NCBI GenBank assembly: GCA_022606425.2 | Contig: JAHDVF020000223.1 | Span: 531,501-595,500, forward strand | Direction of reading: 5' to 3' | Length of the DNA: 64,000 nucleotides | Source of the DNA: Lepidostoma basale | Lineage: Eukaryota > Arthropoda > Insecta > Trichoptera > Lepidostomatidae | In this document: positions 44,150 through 55,129 of the stretch, piece after piece | Layout: each line of letters begins with the position of its first letter | Numbering within the stretch: the first letter of the stretch is position 1 | Translations under genes and position numbers: made by a program | Notes under the pieces: generated by a model | The model's input: only the letters and a program-made list of their open reading frames with translations | The model's database searches: none | Told to the model about the DNA's origin: nothing

Positions 44150-44460
44150 TTGTTTTTTGCTGTCATACTTCTCTCGATTCCTCAACATTCATACATCGTG
44201 TCATGCACGTACGTCGATTAACCCGACTCTTCACGTGGCTTCAAAAAAATAAATTCAAATATGGAAAAAATAGTGTGTTAATTCATAAACAATGTTTAAT
44301 TCAAATATATATAATAACTAATATGAGAATTTTATAGGATAACAACTTAGAAAGAAGGAGGTCACCTCCGAAACAAGTTGTGTATAATAATATATTTAAT
44401 CTGTAAAAATATTTAATAAGTAAAATCGGATTAAACAGTGTTTTTAATTTTATTCCCTAA
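44150..44460. repeat. LINE-A remnant and family F6 remnant
   Basis: LINE-A (minus) at 44155-44240: CTTCTCTCGATTCCTCAAC, GTCATGCACGTACGTCG. F6 at 44340-44450: GGAGG-TCA-CCTCC with GAAACAAGTTGT, but the CTGANGA box is lost. Confidence 0.55.
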
Positions 44461-45055
44461 TTTGTCTTTCATAAGATATTTTTCCATTGTGACCCAACGT
44501 TTTTCCCTGTATTTTTTTTTTAAATGAAAAACGAAAGCAATATTTTTTTCTGTAAAACATTTGTTCGATTTATATTATTTTCATTGGAATAAAAAAACGT
44601 CGATTCCTTTGAAGACGTGTCACGTACAAGAGATAAATGTAGAGGGAAATGCAGACCCGGGAATGTGGATTCATATATCTTTGTGTTTCCGCTTAATGCG
44701 AGAAATGTGAATACGTTTCAAAGAAAGGCGGAGAAATGGACCATGTTTGTAAAAATTCCTTTCAACTGGAACACTTAAAGGATCTATTACTCCAGCGTTC
44801 ACTACCACATTCAGAAATAAGTGTTCTGCTCCTCGCAGCTGCCGATCCACTCTGGTCGACATAAATCTCTTTGATCATAGTTTCGCGTCCACTCAAAGTC
44901 GAATAAATGTTTATTTTTACTAACGATGTACCCGCATACATTAAAAATTTCAACATGCACAAAGACAAGAAAATGTATAATATTATATTTCACCAGTTTT
45001 TATTGCTCCCGCACAAACGTTGTTTGATACTGAAAGTATGTAATATTTAACCTTA
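44460..45055. other. Unique sequence without recognised gene
   Basis: 44590-44960 has mixed composition and three overlapping minus frames (60-68 codons), none with a domain. I cannot exclude a host exon. Confidence 0.35.
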
Positions 45056-45059
45056 GAGG

Positions 45060-45465
45060 GATGCCATCGATTCACTTCTTCTTTCGGTGCCGTGTCAGGT
45101 CCCCTAAGGTTGGCGATCACTACAGAAAAGGCATCTTTATCCTGCGCCACTTGGAACACGTTCTGAACTCTTGTTATTCTTGTCCACTCTTTGATGTTCT
45201 GTAGCCAAGACAGCTGCCTTCTACCAACTCCCCGACGTTCCCCCACTTTACCCATTAATATCAGTCAAAGGAGGTGGTATTTTTCTCCCCTTAGCACATG
45301 ACTCAAATATGAGACCTTTCTAATTTTCACACATGACAACAGCTCTCTATTGGCTCTGGCTCTCTGCAGTACGTCTGTATTACTGACCCTATCGGTCCAC
45401 GGTATACGGAGAATTCTGCGGTATATCCACATCTCGAACATATAGTAGAACAGACCATATATAAC
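45060..45465 (-). mobile_element. LINE C-terminal fragment
   Basis: A minus frame (45255-44983) reads GVGRRQLSWLQNIKEWTRIT, VQNVFQVAQDKDAFSVVIAN, LRGPDTAPKEE, the standard final segment of RTE-like elements (compare WLRNVRQWTG at 16290). Further upstream the frame is broken. A related decayed copy is at 53715-53985. Confidence 0.75.
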
Positions 45466-46734
45466 ATTTAATCATTTTTTGTCGGAGTTTCAAGTTAAGA
45501 TTATCGTTACAAAAGAATGTTCTAACTAATTGAAAAAAATGGGTATACCTAATGTGTCGTCCCTTTTTTGTCCCTTCCGCATCCAGGTCGTTCCAGCTAT
45601 TCGGGCAATATCGTCAGTCCATATTTTAGTCAGTCAGTCGGTCCATATACTATATGTACGACATGTACTGAAAACGATGTAAACGGAATTAGAAGAAGAC
45701 CGAAGAAACTTGTCTCGATCAGATAAATCAATATATATATATATATACGTATCAGAGAAATCGACGTGCGTGCATGACACGATGTGAGGGTATTATTTGC
45801 AAACCTGGCAAACTCCATCATTAGATGTTTTGAGTAAATCGTAAAAAACTGATACGCTAATATAATTGCGCTTTTTTACGATATTTATTTTTTTCATCTC
45901 AACCAGTTAGTATCTTAAAAGTAATCAGCCATGAAATAATCATCATTATGTTGATAATTAAAGTAAAATCATGAATTTCATTTCGGAGTTTGCCAGCTTT
46001 GCAACACTCAAGTGGAGGTTGCCATGTTTGTAACAAACCCTAATTTGTAATAGCAAAATTCTTAAATCAATAAAAATTGTGTGCAAATGTATTATGAATA
46101 AGACCCAATTCATATCTCATTTTTGATTGTTGGTGGAGTTTGTCGGGTTTGCAAACATGTATGAATTTTGTGGAATCAAGAGAAGTAGATCAATAAAAAA
46201 ATCTGCATACTCTTTCAGAGAGACGGCGTGATGGTCAATTAGTTTCGATTACTTATCACTGGTGAATTGAAAAAGTTTTCACAAGAATATATCTGAAATA
46301 TCTTTTGAATTTTCAATAAAATAAAAATTCTGTAAATTTTTAATGGTACAAAGGATTTTTTTTTAACGAAGAGCAAACAAAAAATGCCGTTACAATATAA
46401 AATGAAATCCGAGATTATCAAAAGCCGTTTAAGAGGATATATCGAAAATGATTCTTCTTTCAAGTTTTTCGTTTGCAATTATTGGTACATTGCTTTCCGA
46501 ATTTCAATTCAAGATAATCACTTGTAAATCAGACTAATAACGACGAAAACGTTTTTAAATTTTCATAAAGCACTCACTTTGTGGTTAGACATTTAAAATT
46601 TATATATACAAAATAATAAAACACTTTGTATTTAACGACGGTATGGTTATTATATTATATTATAATTGATTCCAACTTGTTTAATATATTATAATAATAA
46701 TACACCTATAAAATTTGTACAAGAACACCGACCG

Positions 46735-47440
46735 TTGTATATATGGAAGCGAAGCATGGAACTTGCAAAATAAGGATGAAAGTAGAATAAATGCAGTAGC
46801 AATGAGATCTCTTAGACGAATGTGTGTACACTCTTTGTATGGTGTCAAATGAAAATATAAGAAGTGAATGCGGTGCGAATGATGGTGTTATGAACAAAAT
46901 AATGAAAGGATCATTAAGATGGTTTGGACACATGGAAAGAATGAATGAAGAAAGAATGTTAAAAAAATAAAAAGGTGCATATGTTAACTCTGTGCATGAT
47001 AGAGTGTAGAATGAAAATATAATAAGTGAATGCGATGCGATTGAAAGTGTTATGAACAAAATAACGAAAGGATCATTAATATGGTTTGGACACATGGAAA
47101 GAATGAATAAAGAATGAATGGAATAAAGGGTGTGTTAACGATGTAATGGAACTAGAAATAGAGGAAGACCGAGGAAAGATAAAAAAAATCAAGAAAACGT
47201 GGTAAGAAAGAAAGATCAAGAAAACGTGGTAAGATCAAAAAAATCAAATATTAAATGTCGGCCACGCGAGGAGTCAGAGAAATCGAGGCACGTGTATGAT
47301 ACGATGTATGAAATATGATGTACGTGCATGATACGATGTATGAGGAGAGAGAAATATGTCAGGAAAGAAAAGTGTGGCAGTCTATTCTTTCTGCCTACCC
47401 CTTCGGGGAGACGGCGTGATGGTTAGTTAGTTATAATTTG
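46735..47440 (+). mobile_element. LINE-A copy with internal duplications
   Basis: Starts at the YGSEAWNLQNKDESRI part and repeats the segment with GTTATGAACAAAATAA, GGTTTGGACACATGG twice (46870-46945 and 47045-47105). AAGAAAACGTGGTAAGA (47190, 47215) and GTGCATGATACGATGTATGA (47300, 47330) are also doubled. It ends GGGGAGACGGCGTGATGG and TTAG repeats at 47403-47430. Confidence 0.8.
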
Positions 47441-47545
47441 TATTGTTTTGTATATAAACCACTTTATTCGTGGTTAACACCAAACCGGTTTCGCTCCCGC
47501 AGGAGCTTTATCAGGGTAACAGAATATTCTGATCTTATGGCAAAT
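47440..47545. repeat. Family F3 half copy
   Basis: Arm AAACCACTTTATTCGTGGTT and a minus motif at 47481-47517: CTGATAA (C3 kept, G8 changed), GCTCC/GGGAGC stem, GAAACCGGTT. Confidence 0.6.
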
Positions 47546-48230
47546 ATGCCGTTAATTTTAAAAATATATTATGGATTTAATCATATGTTTTAACTTGATA
47601 ATTAATTATTTCACCCACTTCTCGGTGTTATTTCAAACTTACGAGAAATAATTATATACAATAATCTCAAATTAACAAGATTTTCATTTCAACGAGGGAA
47701 TAAAGTTGAAGGAGGCAAAATACTCGCAAATTAACTGAAAATATTAAATTTTCAAATTATTCGTAATTGAGTACCTACTTCAAAATTAATGGCAACACAA
47801 ATTAGTTTTAAAATACAATTAAGTCTTTTAATAACCGATAAGAAGGGTGGGTAAAATAAAAAATAACAAAATACGATATTTCGTATGGGATTTTACGTTA
47901 TTCCAGAATTTAAAGTTGCCATCGCAAACAAAAGCACATTAAAAACTAAAATGGCAGTGCATAATGGTGTTCTTGTACCAACCCTTATGTCGTAAGCCCA
48001 ACAGTCCCGTACAGCAGTGCTCCGCAATCGGTGTGCCGCGGCACACCGGTGTGCCGCCGTCAAATACATTATGAAAAAAATATTTAGTTATAGTCGGAAT
48101 TGAGAAAGAGTCGACTCTTTCGTAAATCAACCCAGGAGACGTTGGTGACCTTTTTATATTGTTGTTTTTCCAGCAAGGAAATAACTGGCATATTCCTATT
48201 CATAAGGTTCTACGTATATTTCGTTTGATA
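47545..48230. other. AT-rich sequence with small LINE-A and hAT-like remnants
   Basis: At 47950-47990 a LINE-A scrap (AAAATGGCAGTGCATAATGG). At 48015-48060 CAGTGCTCCGCAATCGG and two GGTGTGCCGC units look like one end of a hAT-type MITE. No gene seen. Confidence 0.45.
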
Positions 48231-48327
48231 TTTTTTTTTTCACCCTTTACATCGATTTGGCTCGCGCTGTAATGATGTAAGAAGTTTTTTCAACAAAGTA
48301 ATAATAATAATAATAATAATAATAATG

Positions 48328-48365
<38 letters not shown>
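48230..48365 (+). mobile_element. SINE 3' end with long (TAA)n tail
   Basis: CACCCTTTACATCGATTTGG, CTCGCGCTGTAATGATGTAA, then AATAATAAT units from 48299 to 48365. It matches the SINE end at 57365-57420. Confidence 0.65.
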
Positions 48366-48367
<2 letters not shown>

Positions 48368-48990
48368 TCCATTAAAACTTCACAAATTACACATTTAAAA
48401 TGATAATTGCATGAAAATGATGTAGTTGAGATCAGTTAATTATTTCGAATGTGATTAAGTTTCTTGAATAAACATTTCATTGTGCATTATGAAAAGTGAG
48501 AACGTAAAGTAAAACCTCGATGAGCTCAACACGTTAACGTTAAACACAGTAACAAAAACAAAACCATTTCATTAGTAGTTACATACAACGCTCTTTGAGA
48601 GAAATACTAGAAGAGTATATTCGGTCGAAGAAAATTTTAAGATTCTTTCTCGTTAATAGCGTGCGGAGCAGAGTAACTCAAATCCCAAAAGCTCTACGGA
48701 AAAGGCTGGCTTAATAAGCCCTACGTACCGCAGAAAGGGGAAAGTTTGAAGTTTTTAATTATCACGGAAGGCTTGACCGATTTCCGGCACTAAAAGGTTG
48801 AGGTTGATTAAATACCCCGTCTATAAGTGGGAGTCAATAGGAGACGGTATCCTTCACGACTCCGCCAAGTATTAGCCGACAAATTCGTGTTTGGTAGAAC
48901 CAAACTTTCTCAACCCTAATACTCGTATGTTATTACAGCCGAAAAAATATTATTACGACAATCACTTGATTATTTATTAATAATGATTGC
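48366..48990. other. Sequence without recognised gene
   Basis: Unique, mixed composition. Nothing recognised. Confidence 0.45.
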
Positions 48991-48994
48991 ATAT

Positions 48995-49490
48995 TTTTTT
49001 ATGAATCAAAACTGACTAACTTAAACATATCGCCGTCTCCCCGAATAAAGAATGAACGGTCACACTTTTCTTTCCTAATATATTTCTCTAGCTTCCTTAA
49101 CATTCATGCATCGTGTCATGTACACCCGTCGATTTCTCCTACTCCTCACGTGGCCGACATTCAATATTTTATTTATGTGATCGTGCTACGTTTTCCTCGG
49201 TCTACTTCTTTTTCTAATCCCATTAAAATCTTTAATGTGTATTTTTTTACCATTATTTCTTCAGTCATTTTTTACATGTGTCTAAACCATCTTAATGATC
49301 CTTTCATTCGATGTTCTATCATACACAGATTTTTAACACATTCATCTAAGTGATCTCATACATTCTCATCTTCTACCCCATTTACTCTACTTTCATCCTT
49401 TTTTGTGAGTTCTATGCTTCGCTTCCATACATAAGGATCGGTACAAGAACACAATTGTGCACCGCCATTTTAGCTTTTTTAAATAAAAAA
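48995..49490 (-). mobile_element. LINE-A fragment
   Basis: Minus-strand copy from CAAAAGGATGAAAGTAGAG at 49405 back to a damaged CGCCGTCTCCCCGAATAAAG end at 49030. Includes the LYGSEA region (49440-49420) and GTGGCCGACATTCAATATT at 49150-49168. Confidence 0.7.
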
Positions 49491-49599
49491 TAACTATCAA
49501 ATTAATAAATACGAAAAAAGATACCCGTTTTAAAGAAGTTTTATTTATTATATCGTAATTCCACCTTACCAGCGCATTTGATTTAAAATAGGTCACTCC

Positions 49600-50190
49600 C
49601 GTAGAATGAAATAAAATTTCTTGAAAAGAGATGTTTTCATTTGTATTCATTATTTCATATCATTGTTTAAGAAACAATAAACAATTAAATCGATGTTTTT
49701 TCATACTCAAACAAAATTACTAATTTCAAATATCAAGATACAGATATAAATCTATCAATTTAATAATAAATCAAAACTTATTAATTATTTCTTGAACAAT
49801 GATATGTTATAAAAATCTGTATTAAATAATTAATACGAATGTAAAATTCTGTTTCCTAGAAGTTATCATTGTATTTTAAAAGAATGACATGTTCCGGCTC
49901 TCTCGCATTACCATATGTTAACAAATGCTCCAACATTTGATAATGATTTAGCATGGAGAGCAAGGAACCGAAAAGTTGGTAGTCCATAGGAGCAAGATCA
50001 GGGGAGTAGGGTGGATGATTCTAAACAGACTAAATTAATGAAAACGTCTGTTTTCTAAATGTTTAATTCTATTTTACGGGAATGACACTATATTATTAAA
50101 TATCCTTAACAAAGCGACAAATGTCATTCCCATAAAATATATTGAACCTTATAGAAAACATACGTTCTTTATTGTTTTAATTATTTAAAA
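49600..50190. repeat. F1 arms joined to a mariner transposase fragment
   Basis: F1 arms at 49605-49680, 49795-49935 and 50035-50180. At 49964-50030 (minus) the sequence encodes HPPYSPDLAPMDYQLFGS, the conserved third-aspartate region of mariner transposases, directly joined to an F1 arm start (AAATTAATGAAAACGTCTG). The same join occurs at 54885-54970. Confidence 0.7.
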
Positions 50191-50214
50191 AAACTTCGTT
50201 TTATTTAAATAATA

Positions 50215-50480
50215 TAATATACAAGTACCTGTGGGACTTCAGATCTTAAGGAGTAGAGATCTGCAGCCATAATGACAAATATACCGAAGTAAGCGAACAA
50301 GTCAATAAAGCTGGTATATACATTTATGATTTTTCACATACAATTCACTTCATGTCATTCAATTGAATAAATGAATTGATAGGTTACTTCAATTGTATTA
50401 GTTTCATTAATATATAATGTATGCACAATAAATACTCGAATATCGCAATAGAGAAACGTTGCTCGGTCCGCCAGTATTAA
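50215..50480 (+). mobile_element. LINE fragment and possible Helitron 3' end
   Basis: GGAGTAGAGATCTGCAGCC, ATAATGAC and ATACCGAAGT encode a GVEICSHND stretch shared with 51860-51905. At 50440-50475, ATCGCAATAGAGAAACGTTG followed by CCAGTA resembles the 3' end of the Helitron at 15936. Confidence 0.5.
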
Positions 50481-50489
50481 ATAAAAACC

Positions 50490-51104
50490 CTATTAAGTAA
50501 TGATAGTAGATAACTAAATTCCAACGCAACGGTTACGGTATCATAGGGGAAGTTTGTGTCAAATACATTTTATTTTACTTAAATAATAATGTATTTTCAG
50601 TACAAAAATGGCCATGTTTCGTATTGTATGAAATGGATATATTTTTTACCATGGTCCACAAATCACGTAACTACGATACACTCGTACCTTTGTAATAAAT
50701 TTTCTCTATGAAGGAGTGAGTTTCTGTATATGCTTTCCTTTTTTAGGCCCTCTAAAAATAATGTTTCCTGGCATCCGGGTCTTAAAAGCCTCACGTCTAA
50801 CCTGTGTTGGTCCGAATCTCTTGCCTAGAAAAATGTCTTATATAAATGATTCAATTAGCCCGCAACCGGCCTACGCCGCGCCGCCTGGGACGCCCGCCGA
50901 CGCTATTGCACCCGGCGCGGGCGATTTGAGAACAATATTAAAATGAAAATTCTGCAATGAAAATTTCATATCATACATAATTCATAAGACGATATGTTCT
51001 GAAAAGTATCTTTATTTAACGTATTTTATAATAGTATACAGTAGAAAAATAAATGTTTAATATGTCATTTATTTTTAATATACGATTAAATAATTTTTAA
51101 TGGA
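50490..51104. other. Sequence with a very GC-rich island
   Basis: 50860-50935 (CCGGCCTACGCCGCGCCGCC and following) is far more GC-rich than anything near it. A 76-codon plus frame covers it, with residues such as PAYAAPPGTPADAIAPGAGD, but no start context, domain or splice sites convince me. Confidence 0.35.
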
Positions 51105-51240
51105 TTGCGTGGAAGAAGATGGGGAGAAAATGTAAAGAGCTGGGGAATGGTGAGAGATGGCCAGGGACAGAAGTCAGTGGAGAACCGTTGTGGTGGAGGC
51201 CAAGTCCCACATCGGGATATAGCGCCAAGAAGTAGTAGTA
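51105..51240 (+). mobile_element. LINE 3' fragment (RDRSQWRTVVEEAKSH type)
   Basis: GGATTGCGTGGAAGAAGATG, GGGACAGAAGTCAGTGGAG, AGGCCAAGTCCCACATCGG and an AGTAGTAGTA tail. Confidence 0.65.
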
Positions 51241-51244
51241 TTAA

Positions 51245-51810
51245 TTAACTAGTTAGCTGTTTCTCCAAAGGGGTAGGCAGAAAGAATGGACTGCCACGCT
51301 TTTCCTTCCTGACTATTCTCGAATCCTTAACATTCATTCATACGCACGTTGATTTCTTCGATTGCTCACGTGGCCGACATTCAATATTTGATTTATTTGC
51401 TCGTGTCTGGTTTTCTTAGATCTTCCTCCGTTTCTAGATCCATTTACATCTTTAACATAAACTTTTTTACCATTCTTTCTTCCTTCATTCGTTACATGTG
51501 TCCAAACCATCTTAAAGTTCCATTCATTATTTTTTTCATAACACATGAATAATATAATATTATGAATAATATAATATTGGTCATGGTTTCTATGTGTCCA
51601 AACCTTGTTTCCATGTTCCTTTCATTAGTTAATTCATTACACTTTCATTCGCCCCGCATTCACATATTATATTTCCATTCGACACTCTACCATAATCAGA
51701 TTTTCCACACATTCGTCTAAGAGATCTCTTTTCTACTCCATTTACTCTTCTTTCATACTTCTTTTGTCAGTTCTGCTTCGCTTCCATACATAAGGGTTGT
51801 TACTACAAGA
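51245..51810 (-). mobile_element. LINE-A fragment
   Basis: Minus-strand copy from AACTGACAAAAGAAGTATGA (51780-51755) to the 3' end GGTAGGCAGAAAGAATGGAC (51270-51290). The TTAG end is a short ACTAGTTAGCTG. A 50-bp internal AT-rich repeat (ATAATATAATATT twice) is at 51545-51580. Confidence 0.7.
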
Positions 51811-51819
51811 TGTAAGCTG

Positions 51820-52190
51820 TTGTTGTATACTGTGGAGCAAGTAATGAACTTTAGATATTTGGGAGTAGAGATCTGCAGCCATAATGACCTTTATACCGAA
51901 GTACGTGGACAATTCAATAAAGAATTTCTCTGCCGTGCTGCGATGTCTTAAGAATCTGCTCTGGAAGAACAAGCTCATCTGTATCGACAGCAATGTCAGA
52001 ATTTCCATTTAGCATTTCCGAAAAAGCCATCTTATTCGACGACATATTCATGTGAACAAAGTTTTTAACTCTTATATTTATTGAAAATAATAAGCGGCCA
52101 TGCTTAAAAAGGTCTTGACCAAAAACTTCTGGTTGCGCTGTCAAATATCGAGCAGAACCGAAAAGGTTGCCGAGTACTAGTCTAAGAGAT
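51820..52190 (+). mobile_element. LINE reverse-transcriptase fragment
   Basis: Plus strand reads VEQVMNFRYLGVEICSHNDL, YTEVRGQFNK, and then CRAAM and NLLWKNKL-like pieces: the F.YLGVEI segment and the following helix region found near the end of many LINE reverse transcriptases. The frame is broken after 51950. Confidence 0.7.
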
Positions 52191-52340
52191 ACAACTCTTG
52201 GCTCCTAATCTAGTGGACAATCGTGAAGATAAACCGATTCTTCGTTAATTTATAATAGTAAACACGATTTGTTTAGTTTTTTTTTACTTGGATTAAATTG
52301 ATATAAATTATATAAATAGTGACAAATTTGATTCTCCAGT

Positions 52341-52380
52341 CAGTTTGAGAATGCCCTCGCAAGGCGAAACAAATTTGTCA
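52341..52380 (+). ncRNA. Hammerhead-like motif with U3-A8, family F7
   Basis: TTGAGAA (52345-52351), one extra T, GCC/GGC stem (GCCTT/AAGGC in the sister copy at 63061), GAAAC (52366-52370), then AAATTTGTC, which makes the palindrome ACAAATTTGT. As in F1, both partners of the C3-G8 pair are changed together. Confidence 0.5.
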
Positions 52381-52383
52381 CTA

Positions 52384-52670
52384 ACCTAACTAACCATCAC
52401 GCCATTACCCCGGAGGGGTAGGCAGAGAGGATGGATAGCCACAATGCTCTGTCCTGGCATACCTCTCTGGCTTCCTCTACATTCATACATCGTACCATAC
52501 ACGCACGTCGATTATTCCGACTTCGAATGTGGCCGCCTTTTAGTAATTGATTAATTTGGTAATGCCATGTTTTCCTCGGTTGTCCTCGGCTTCTTTTTCC
52601 ACTCACGCTGCTTGTGTACAACTTTTTAACCATTCTACTCTCATCCATTCGTTCCATATGTCCAAACCAA
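52384..52670 (-). mobile_element. LINE-A 3' end with target-site duplication
   Basis: The minus frame reads NWFGHMERMDESRMVKKLYT, SVSGKRSRGQPRKTWHYQIN, then MNVEEAREVCQDRALWLS and ILSAYPSGVMA, and the tail GGGTAATGGCGTGATGGTTA. The frame is open over about 95 codons, and 9-base target duplications flank it. It is the cleanest C-terminus of the family and a recent insertion. Confidence 0.9.
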
Positions 52671-52745
52671 TTGTCACTATTTATATAATTTATATAAATT
52701 AAATCCAAGTAAACCCACTAAATAATCGTGTTTACTATTATAAAT

Positions 52746-53290
52746 AAATAACCGAGTTTTACACCTCAACCATTAACAAACCGGTTTCTTCTTCATAATA
52801 AATTAATACAATATTTTTTCTTACGTTAAAGATTGCACAATTTTTTTTTTAAATGTTCAATTTAATAAGTAGGTAAGTCTTAAAAAAGTCACACCGAAGT
52901 GATAAAATAGGATCTATTTAATGAACCATTATTTAGTGTTTTTAAAAAACATTTTTGAAGCCTATGTTTTTTAAGGCGTCACACATTGACCATGGTCGCC
53001 CTAATGGTCAATTTGTACTGGAGAGATAAAAATATTGTTATTTTTTATCGTTCTTTTGTATTCTGGAGATTTTCAGGGATCCACATAACCCGCCGTCTTT
53101 TACGATTATATCTTAACATTTTGAGGGTTTGTTGTACACGTGTAATAAGCGTGTTGAGAACCGGATTCAAAACTATTTTTATAAATATCTATATTTTTAA
53201 ATAATAATTATCGCACACAATGTGTTTCTCTGGCGCTGTCATCATTCTCTTATTCAGTTATTAGGTAAATAATAAAACATTTAATCTACA
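52746..53290. other. Sequence without recognised gene
   Basis: AT-rich. A 72-codon frame (52986-53204) has no domain. Confidence 0.45.
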
Positions 53291-53490
53291 GATATACGAA
53301 AGTGATGAAAACGTTAGTTTTCTAGAAATATTACTGTATCTATGGGATTCATATATGTTTCGCCGTACAAGAGTAAACATTGGTTCATAGGGACATTTAA
53401 TAAAGCTATAGCAATTAAAATATATCTCCCCGCACAAAATATAATGAAACTTCTAGAATGCGGACATTTTCATTAAATATTCACATTTGA
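53290..53490. repeat. Decayed family F1 foldback
   Basis: Arms GTGATGAAAACGTTAGTTTT and GAATGCGGACATTTTCATT. The core is reduced to ATATGTTTCGCCGTACAAG. Confidence 0.6.
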
Positions 53491-53509
53491 GTCAATCATA
53501 TATTAGTAT

Positions 53510-53985
53510 CAGAGACTAAGAGGCAGACCGAGGAAAAGATGGGCGGATTGGATGGAAGAAGATTGGGGTAAAATGGAAGGAACTGGGGAATGGAAAGAGA
53601 TGGCCAGAGACAAAAGTCAGTGGAGGACCGTTGTGGAGGAGACCAAGTCCTTACAACGGGATGTTGCGCCGAGAAATGAATGAATGAATATATTAGTATC
53701 ATGGTTCAATGTATTTATTCTTCTTCTTACTGTGCCGTGTCAGGTCTTCCCAACATTGGCAATCACTGCAGCAAAGGCATCTTTGTCTCACATAGCTATT
53801 TCCTGCGTCACTTGGAACAGGTTCTGGACTCTGGTCATTCCTGTCAAATATGTTATGTTCCGCAGCCAGGACAACTGCCTTCTACTGTTCTACTAACTCC
53901 CCGACGTCCCTCTTCTTTATCCATTAATATCAGTTTCAGTAGATGGTATTTTTCTCCCCATAGCACATGACCCAAATGACCTCAA
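53510..53985. mobile_element. Two LINE C-terminal fragments
   Basis: Plus strand 53515-53690: GGCAGACCGAGGAAAAGATG, GAGATGGCCAGAGACAAAAG, GAGGAGACCAAGTCC, ending GAATGAATGAATA. Minus strand 53985-53715: WLRNI-type end matching 45060-45255. Confidence 0.6.
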
Positions 53986-53989
53986 TGTA

Positions 53990-54640
53990 TTTAAAGTATT
54001 ATTATTATTATTTAATGTATTCAACCGGCCACTGAAAATATGGTCTCAGCAAGATGGTCTGATCACATCAAGAGAACGGCGAGGAATTGAGAGTTTTTTG
54101 AAGTCGGGAATGGAGGTCTATGTCCAACACTGGACTGATGTCCAACACTGGACATCAAAAGGCTAATGATGATAGTAATTAAATTCAATGTTGAGTTTAA
54201 TGTTGTGAACAGGTGGTAATTTTTGTTAATTAATCATGTCTGATTATTCCGTTCATGGGTTGTTAAGTATGTAATCTATTATTTAAAATATATGAATTTA
54301 TTCTTAACATTATATATTGTGAACTTTGATACATCTCAACAATAAAAATGCCTCCATAAACAATGAGCACTAAGTGGTAAAGATAAAATTTATCGGGTAA
54401 TTAAAATTTGAATAATTAGGGTAAATGACAATAATTAATAAAATTTGTAATATAGCTATTTCCACGATGAAAGGGGATTATAATGGCATACTTGTGTATA
54501 TTGTTTAGAAAGGATAATGTGCTGTTACTGGAAGTAGTTAGAAATTATTTATTGCCTTAATATCCCGGCAATACAAGAGATCCTTAAATTTAAATATTCG
54601 AGATAAATACCAACTGAAAATTACTAATTGTTACTTGAAA
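53990..54640. other. AT-rich sequence with a small LINE remnant
   Basis: 54025-54150 includes CATCAAGAGAACGGCGAGG and a TGTCCAACACTGGAC duplication (54121 and 54139), probably an old LINE end with ATGATGAT (54160). Otherwise nothing recognised. Confidence 0.4.
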
Positions 54641-54644
54641 ACTA

Positions 54645-55045
54645 TTAGGTTGAATCATAAATAACTTCCGATTTTATATCATACTTTTATTTTGCTTTCA
54701 AAATATACAAAATTATATTACTCTATTATGTATTCACCACTGTTAAATATATATTATTCCCCCATATAATTGTCAACTTAGCGACCCCCTTCTCATAATA
54801 TTTGATGGATTTGGACTGAGTATCAAGGGCCTAATTGACTTGTTCATCATTAATGAAAAATTTATCTTTTTTAAAATTCTGTGAGGAACCGAAAAGTTGG
54901 TAGTCCATAGGAGTAAGATCAGGGGAGTAGGGTGGATGATTCTAACCAGACTAAATTAATGAAAATGTTAAAACATTTGATAATCCCTTAACAAAGCGAC
55001 AAATGTCATTTTCATAAAATACAAAAAACATATTTTTTTGTTACC
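54645..55045 (-). mobile_element. mariner transposase C-terminal fragment joined to F1
   Basis: Minus strand from 54945: NHPPYSPDLTPMDYQLFGSS, then KFFINDEQVN, ALDTQSK, KYYEKG. This is the end of a mariner transposase with the D34D-type HPPYSPDL box. It continues to a terminal sequence TTAGGTTGAATCATAAATAA at 54647-54666. An F1 arm adjoins at 54950-54970. Confidence 0.75.
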
Positions 55046-55129
55046 GTGATGTCGTTTTGATCCCGAAATAGTCTGATTTGTAACCTTGACTCAGCATCGA
55101 TAGGAGCGAAACGGGCTGGTTGTATAATA

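Larger units (their letters stand above)
52235..52745. repeat. Foldback repeat family F7, split by a LINE-A insertion
   Basis: Left part 52235-52383 and right part 52671-52745 form one palindrome (TAATAGTAAACACGATT / AATCGTGTTTACTATTATA; TACTTGGATTAAATT / AAATTAAATCCAAGTA). LINE-A lies between them with the 9-base duplication TTGTCACTA on both sides (52375-52383 and 52671-52679). Confidence 0.8.

Noticed and set aside
48299..48365. AATAAT array as an independent satellite
   Set aside because: It directly follows a SINE 3' end that also carries AATAAT at 57410, so it is the expanded tail of that element.
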